A DNA stretch of 64,000 nt from Megamerina dolium (Eukaryota; Arthropoda; Insecta; Diptera; Megamerinidae): contig OY978525.1 in NCBI GenBank assembly GCA_963854835.1, forward strand, positions 30,651,253 to 30,715,252. Reading direction: 5' to 3'. Below are positions 58,095 through 64,000 of this stretch, piece after piece; position 1 is the stretch's first letter; every line of letters starts with the position of its first letter. The notes under the pieces were generated by a model, which made no database searches, had not been told where the DNA came from, and was given only the letters and a program-made list of their open reading frames with translations. Made by a program: the position numbers and the translations under genes.

Positions 58095-58345
58095 TCCTAC
58101 TGCCGTCTTACCCCTGATTTCCAACACATGTTTCGCAGTTTCATTCAACTCCCTGCAGTGTCGCCAGGTTTCATTCGCACACTTCCTGGCGAGCTTATCG
58201 TTCCCTCCAACTCCAATGTGTACCGGAACCCAAAGAAATGGTAGAACATATTTCTCACGGATGAATTTTATTTGACGCTCCGGCCGCCTGTACATGCAAA
58301 TACATCCAAAGCTTTGCGAAGAATTTTTCCCTCGAATATTCTAAG
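58095..58345 (-). pseudogene. RNase H-like LINE segment fused to the RLE LINE
   Basis: The frame 57984-58295 (minus) opens with FIREKYVLPFLWVPVHIGVG, GNDKLARKC, which matches the last block of LINE-type RNase H (LLWVPGH-x-G-(I/V)-x-GNE-x-AD-x-LA), and runs without a stop into the EHESYKY part of the RLE LINE. Known R2/R4-type elements lack RNase H, so this is more likely a chance in-phase junction of two LINE fragments than a true domain. The upstream side is cut by the SINE at 58346. Confidence 0.5.
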
Positions 58346-58695
58346 GTTCCGTAGCTCAGTGGTTAGTGTGTTCGCCTTCTGATCTGTAGGTCGTGGTTCA
58401 ATCCCCGGCTGATGCATAACAAATTTAATATCGATAAGATTTTTCTTTCGAATGGTACCCACCTGTCGGCAAGCAATTGGCAATTCTTCCGACAGTAACA
58501 ACTTGCCATGTAAAAGCTTCTAAAAGAACTCTGTGACAAAGCTCAGAAAAAGTGATGTCACAAGTGTTCTGCCGTTCGGAACCGGCTAAAATAAGTAGGT
58601 CCCTTCTAATACTGCCCAAAAATTTAAGACACAACAGTAATGGAAGAGAAGCTCGGCCAATGAGCCCTTTGGGGCTTTAAGTGCCACATATATAT
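58346..58695 (+). mobile_element. SINE, full length, with ~10-bp TSD
   Basis: Head CCGTAGCTCAGTGGTTAGTG (58349), B box GTGGTTCAATCCCCGG, complete body and 3' part to GTGCCACATATATATAT. ATATTCTAAG (58336-58345) and ATATTGTAAG (58696-58705) form a target-site duplication with one mismatch. It is among the least diverged copies. Confidence 0.93.
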
Positions 58696-58849
58696 ATATT
58701 GTAAGCAATTTCTCGTTAGAGACGGACAGTATCCAAGTGATGATTATGTACCATGTTTGAAGACCCATTGAATTGAATATTACAGATTTCGTCCTTTGAG
58801 AGGGTCAAGTAGCTTTATATTATATTAGCATGTAGAATGTATCATGTTC

Positions 58850-59165
58850 GTCCAGAAATTGTTGGCCCAGTTATCTCAGTACCATCGCTGTTTTCTAGAA
58901 AACCAAAGGTTTTAGCAGCTAAACGCTGACAAGGATCATTTAATGTTCATAAAATGCTTCCTGGAGGAGATACAATTTGTCGCCTTTGCTTAAAAGACGG
59001 CCTAACTACTTAGCGTATTCTTTGTCTCTGCCCTGCGTTAGGTTGCACTAAAAGTAAGGCTGTCAGCACTATCTTTTCTAATTAATCTGACATTGATTTC
59101 AGCAAAAGATATCTTAGCTTTCATTAAGTTAGGGATATATATAGGATACTCTCTTTCTTAATTTA
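58850..59165 (+). pseudogene. LINE C-terminal Cys-His tail and 3' UTR
   Basis: The plus strand reads NVHKMLPGGDTICRLCLKDG (58945-59000), then LCLCPALGCTKSKA (59027-59065), matching H-x-M-G(I/L)-x-x-x-x-x-CRLC..E-x-ILC-x-CPALG-x-x-R of RNase H-bearing LINEs. IDFSKRYLSFH and a frame-shifted remnant of the last residues follow. Frames change at least twice. Only the last hundred or so codons are left. Confidence 0.55.
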
Positions 59166-60425
59166 GCAGGGATTTTTTTAGGACCGAGAATCTTTTAGGT
59201 TGCAATGTTTAAATTTTGGGGCAACCATTTGACAGAATGATTACAATACCTTCCTACTATTTGTACTCAACAAATCAAACAAATATTAATAGAAGATTCT
59301 TAACTATTCGCATATAATGAATAGAAGAGTACGAGTACAAGTACAATTATATGTAGTCATTCATTATTTGTTTATAGCTTGAGGCCGATAATGGTTCAAG
59401 AATTTGTGAAAACTCCCCATTTTATCGCTGGCATTGTATCACGCTTTAAACTATCACTTAAACATCATAGAAGTGCAACAATTTTATACCTTCAATTTAA
59501 TTTTATTTATTTTTTTTTTTAATTTTAATTTTCATAGTAGCATAGTAGAATAGCATTGAATTGCAGTTGCCACAAGAGTGTTCTGAAAGCATGCAGGTAA
59601 ACGTACACATACATATGTATATGCATTCATATGAGTTTTTTTGTATTGCATATATGTATGATAATACTCATTGCATATTGCATGTTGCATGTTATCGTTG
59701 CGATAAGATAATCAACAACTAACAACAACAACAACAACACATGAGTAATTTTTATCGTTTGCATACGATTTGGCATTTCATGTATGGCATGATGGTGATG
59801 ATGGCAATGACGACGACAACGACAACGACAACGGCAACGACAATGCCAACGACAACGGCGAGTGTACGTGATATTTCGATTAATTCAGTGAAACACATAT
59901 GAATATCATTGGAAGTAGTAGTAGTTGTAGTAGTAGTAGCAGTTATTGTTGTTGTTATTGTTAGTTATAAATACATAAATATATCAAAGCCAATCACACA
60001 CAAAAAAAAATCTTAATTAAAATTAATTTGCTGCTCAGCTATACATAGCAATAATGTACATATCTAGACAACATATCAGATTATTATAAAATTTTATTTA
60101 AAATTGCAGCAAATATAAATTATAACCTTAAAAAAATTAATTTAAATAGAAAAATGTTGACAAAATAGAATTCAGTACAAAATATGACACGAAGGCTTCG
60201 AATGTTAAACAAATTAAATTTATATTGAATAGTATAGCCTCCGAAGAGCCTTGGTCAGGATTTCTCTTACAGTACTGTACAGATTTCGAGTAGCAGCAAT
60301 TTTGTTTAATTTGAGCTCTATTTCAGAGCAATTTTAGACACTTTTTCATTGTGGATTACTTATGAACTCTCATTTCTAAAGGACAAGGCATAGGTATAGG
60401 TTTCTTGAGTCGACAACCAAATTTC
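59166..60425. other. Non-coding stretch with simple repeats
   Basis: (CAA)n near 59718-59738, an ACGACA-rich tract 59808-59855, (GTA)n near 59920-59940 and A-rich DNA near 60001-60010. No gene or element recognised. Confidence 0.4.
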
Positions 60426-60429
60426 CACA

Positions 60430-60990
60430 CGAGATAAGGATAGGAGAGGATGGACCTTTTTCAGGATAGTATTCAAATCAGTCCAAATGTTGGCCTCACT
60501 AAAATAAGTTGTAAACTTTTCACTACGTCCAATGGGTTAATATGCCAAAGTGCCTCAGAGTTCTTTTTGCCCACCCTTCTCATACCAACAATTTGGATCT
60601 TTTTTAACGCCCTGAATCATAGTTACTGCAATGTTCATGGCGTGGGCATATATGGCACAGTACCGCAGACTTTATCCATCCATATTATTCCAACCAGTCG
60701 GCTCTTTTTTAAAATAACTGACTTATACTACGGTGCTCAAGGGCCCAGCAAATGAGTGCATGAGTGCCTAAGACTTTATTTAGCCCATTCAACACTAAGT
60801 TCGGTCGATCGGCTATTTGCTTTATGGATGTTAATACACTTCTGTAGTCCCAACAAAACTTCAAATTATCGTCCCGAGGAGATAAGCATTCTCTTCGTTG
60901 TGCGGCCATCTTGGATCTAATATGACTTGGCTCAATTGCCTCGGTGACATGAACTTGGATTGTAGTCCAGAAAATGAAACCATTCACCTA
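60430..60990 (-). pseudogene. LINE RNase H region, decayed
   Basis: The minus frame 60709-60987 contains KMAAQRRECLSPRDDNLKFC, then DYRSVLTSIKQIAD and VLGTHALICWALEHRSIS. These parallel the RNase H stretch A-x-K-x-A..(I/F)-x-x-DS-R-(S/A)-V(L/I)-x-x-L..(I/L)-x-W-VPGH-x-x-I-x-GNE; the catalytic DS reads DY and the PGH block is lost. Further down KRTLRHFGILTHW resembles the E-T-L-x-HFL-x-x-CPAL block. Several stops. Exact ends unknown. Confidence 0.5.
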
Positions 60991-61860
60991 GGCGTACTGT
61001 GACTTAACTCAGTTCCAAGACGATGATATTGTCCTCGGTTATTGATCCTTCCTCAAAAGATTGAGCTATTTCCTTTGTCTACGATTATCAACTTCCAGAA
61101 TTCGAACAAAACGCTGTACATAAAAATGAACCAGTCTTCTAGTTACTGCCACCATTTGGGTGTATTTTGATTTTACTGAGTCCCAAAACTCTGTATGCTG
61201 TCATTCTCCGCAGTTGTGAATTCTTCCCTGAAAGATAAAGCTATCTTTTTGTCCACGACCATCTACTCGGATCGTCAGCCTTTGCTCAAGGTGTCTGAAC
61301 ACAGATTCTTCTCGAGAAAGGCAAGGTCTTCTAGTTACTGTAGTCATATTGGGTTTCTTATAACTTGAGTCAGTTCCATAATCCAAAAAGGGAACCAAAC
61401 TCCTAGTTACTGCGGTCACCTTGAGTGTTTTGTGACTTTACCCTATTGCAAAATTTCGAACGCTGAAATGTGCCTTTTGAGTTGATCCTTCCAAAAGAGA
61501 TGTGACTATATTTTTTGCAGGCATTCATAAATTTCTGAGGACCAAACAAGACGTTCTCTTTGGGCTTTTGACTATCGAACTTCAGAAACTCTGACAATTT
61601 TTTTAGTAGTTGATCCTACCCTGAGAGATAAAACTATTTTCTTTGACGGAGTTTATCAACTTTTTGAGTACGAGTTGCTGGAATAATTTCAACTAAAATT
61701 GACCTCCAGAGAAGAGAACCAGTCTCCTAGTTATCGCTGCCAAGAGCAAAAATGCTCTTTTCATTGTTGGTGTTCATCAACCTCTAGGGGGTGCGACTGA
61801 ACTCAGTTCCAAATACCCAAACGCTGATATTATTCTCATTACTTCCGATGTAGGCATCGA
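60960..61860. repeat. Degenerate array with CTAGTTACTGC and CTCAGTTCCA boxes
   Basis: (A)CCAGTCTYCTAGTTACTGC-x-GTCA, GTGACTTNACTCAGTTCCAAAA, GCTGATATTRTCCTC and TTGATCCTTCC(C)TGAAAGATAAA-GCTATTTT boxes recur in order near 60970, 61130, 61325, 61400 and 61720. Spacing is uneven (about 75-320 bp), so units have been lost. Non-coding. Confidence 0.5.
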
Positions 61861-63775
61861 AATGAAGTATTTTTTGCGAGAGGTCGTGGGGTCGTTCGAG
61901 AGGTCAGCGCTTATAAAATTATTTCATTTTAAAACTTCCAATATGAAATTCTTTATTCAAAAAAAAACATCCTATCCTAAAGAAATTTCCCTACATCATG
62001 CAATATTTGCGTATCATCGAAGCTGTTACATTTTGGAAATATTCTCAAAACGCAATGACCAATAATCTGCCGACAGAGCATAGAGCCAAGTACCTACGAC
62101 GACATCAATTATTCTACATTTTAATGTTTTGCTATTTACAACAACAACAGCAACAATAGCGCCAATAACAACAAAACGGTGTAGCGAATGTGAATGGACG
62201 CCCACAAGAATACGCCCGTAACATGATTGTGAATTTCATTAATTGCATAGCAAAGGATATTCACCGCGTTCAACATGATGGTGATGGTCATGACAATTTA
62301 AACGTTGAGCAAGGTAGCTTCGTATATAATGTTGCGAAACGGTTTCTTGTATGAACATGTTTAATTTCAACTAGGATTTTTGTAAGCTTAACTGTTAAGT
62401 GTGGCCCCTTGTAGCCGTACAATAAATGTACCTACGTTTGTTATTGGCCAATATGATGGCTGAAATGGAGGAGGAGATGATGAAATGAGAAAGCAGTAGT
62501 AGTTAAATGAAAGCAGAAGAAACAAATCGGCAGTAAACTTCATTTAATGGTACAAGTTACAAGACTGACTGTGTGAACTTTCAACGAGCTCGCATAAGTT
62601 TTTGTATATGAAGTTTGAAGAAGGTCTCTAAGGAATCGACTACCCAATACATAGCTATGAGTATTGTCGGAAAGGGATGTGAATGGCTCGAAGGAGTTAA
62701 AATGTAATTTTTGGCAGGCGGCGTTAACGTCGTTTTCAGCTTTCTCGTACATATTTTTTTTTCATTCTATATATATGTGTGTGTGTGTTTGTGTATTTAT
62801 TTGTAATTTTGAAGAATGAATGTTTTCATAGTGAAGTTGTCGGCTCAACAAGGCTCATCGTTATACTTAGTCGCCGTCTGGCCAAGTTCATTCTACACAT
62901 AGCCTTATTGCAGTTTGTTAATCCCAAGAGTTCATCCGAATAGCTGAGAGCTATTCGTTTGTGTGTGTGTGTGTGTGTGTACTGCTCTGTATATATGTAT
63001 ATGCATAATTGACTGCTGGACTAGTTGCAAAGTTAAATGTAATGAAATTAATATGAAATATAAGCGGAAAATTGGATTTATAGTATAACATGTAAGTAGA
63101 TGATGTGGTGGTGCTATGTAGTAGTGTGAGAATAAAATAGAATAAGAGTTATGCAAAAAATTTCCAATTTTTTTTTTTTGCAATTGGAAAACTACATGGA
63201 AAATTCTAACTACCCTCATTCGTAATAATAAAAGTACTTTACTTAAATGTTGCGATGTCGTTTATTTCCTATTTTGACTTTTTGTTGGCAGGCTGCTCTT
63301 GCTGCTGCTGCTGCTACTGCTGAAAATTGATTACCTTAATTTACATTTAATGTTCATAATTTTTAATTCTTAGACATTAAGTGCCTCATTTCCGAACAAA
63401 CGTTGCCGCAATAAACATTTCGCTATAGAAGCATAATGAAGCGGTAGCATATGCATTAAGCTAAACTGGGTTATTATGCCATTGTTGGGATGACTTTGAA
63501 AATAATGAGTATCTCTTTTGTATTGCAGAAGCAATCCACTCAGAGTTAGGTATTCAAAAATGGCTTCAATGATTTATACTATCATTTAATTATACCTACA
63601 TACATATGTCATAGTGAAGGTATCTGAATTCATCTTTTGTTTTCCAGCATCTACTTAAAGATGTAAAGTGTATAATTAAAGATATTTGGTGTAACTTTTG
63701 TATTATCACTATTGAGTAGTGTTTTAGGTGTAATCCGTTCTTACATCTAACAGTCGAAGCAAACGAAAAGCTCAG
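61861..63775. other. Non-coding stretch with simple repeats
   Basis: (CAA)n near 62139-62155, (GT)n at 62774-62795 and 62961-62979, (GCT)n at 63297-63314 and a poly-T run at 63169-63178. Nothing else recognised. Confidence 0.4.
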
Positions 63776-63779
63776 CATG

Positions 63780-64000
63780 GTGAACATCATTCCAATCGCT
63801 GATAGGTTTTCTAGTACTTGGTCTTTTCAATTCCTGTTAGGTGTTCTTAGCGTGTTCTTAGCTAAAGCATACTTCTTCCACTTGTTCGATATGACCGTGC
63901 CAAAAAGGTAGACTTTTATCGAATTTCCGAATGCAAAATACTTCATCACTGGCTTCAGTATGAAATTATAAGCGCTACTAGAGCATGTATGTACTTGGTG
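63780..64000 (-). pseudogene. RTE-like LINE C-terminal fragment, runs off the window
   Basis: GGTTTTCTAGTACTTGGTCTTTTCAA, CTTAGCTAAAGCATACTTCTTCCACTTGTTCGATATGACC parallels 23261-23392 (GGTTCTCCAGTACTTGGTCTTTCCACC...CTTAGCTGGAGCGTGTTCTTCCATTCGCTCGACATGACC), the end of the RTE-like LINE on the minus strand. Diverged; the match beyond 63900 is weak and the fragment may continue past 64000. Confidence 0.55.

Overview
This window looks like gene-poor nuclear DNA from a higher fly. A true fruit fly (Tephritidae-like) is my best guess, inferred from the mix of mariner, DUF4817-type Tc1/mariner, RTE-like and RNase H-bearing LINE copies, the tRNA-headed SINE, the AT-rich base composition and the many (CAA)n/(GTT)n tracts. 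I found no complete host gene, no rRNA, no free-standing tRNA gene and no CRISPR array. Every open frame with a recognisable relative belongs to a transposable element, and all of those are broken. The region could be intergenic or the inside of a very large intron.

Layout. 0.2-1.4 kb: decayed LINE reverse transcriptase (minus). 3.1-4.3 kb: degenerate ~150-bp repeat array. 6.0-7.1 kb: DUF4817-type DNA transposon (minus). 7.2-7.6 kb: old SINE relics. 7.7-8.85 kb: 0.6-kb direct duplication. 10.1-10.8 kb: degenerate array, then a LINE 3' end at 10.9-11.2 kb. 14.3 kb: full-length SINE. 15.4-19.4 kb: LINE fragments, two of them RTE-like. 20.1-20.7 kb: mariner remnant. 22.8-26.9 kb: a transposon nest in which a DUF4817-type element is split by an RTE-like LINE and abuts a mariner that is split by a SINE between two long (AT)n tracts. 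29.0-29.9 kb: LINE RNase H tail joined to a mariner. 33.9-36.0 kb: LINE tails and SINEs. 36.0-37.2 kb: an almost full-length mariner with matching terminal repeats. 38.0-38.4 kb: mariner-derived MITE. 41.7-44.6 kb: SINEs, a LINE end and a repeat carrying CACGCCCAC motifs. 45.6-53.5 kb: LINE/SINE relics and several degenerate ~160-190-bp arrays, one holding an internally deleted mariner and a SINE. 55.2 and 58.3 kb: full-length SINEs. 56.6-58.1 kb: 3' half of a LINE with an R2/R4-type restriction-like endonuclease, ending in a (TAA)n tract. 58.8-61.9 kb: more LINE tails and an array. 63.8 kb to the end: an RTE-like fragment.

How the parts relate. The SINEs (about 13 copies or relics) carry pol III A and B boxes, are often 5'-truncated, and several have 6-12-bp target-site duplications, so they were copied by a LINE's machinery. 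One diverged copy shares its head and body with the rest but ends in the 3' tail of the RNase H-bearing LINEs, which suggests tail exchange. The DNA transposons have lost catalytic residues or large internal pieces, and none looks able to move by itself. I did not find a clearly new functional system. The best leads are the SINE family and its two tails, the RLE-type LINE at a TAA tract, the long-TIR MITE and the set of nucleosome-sized degenerate arrays.
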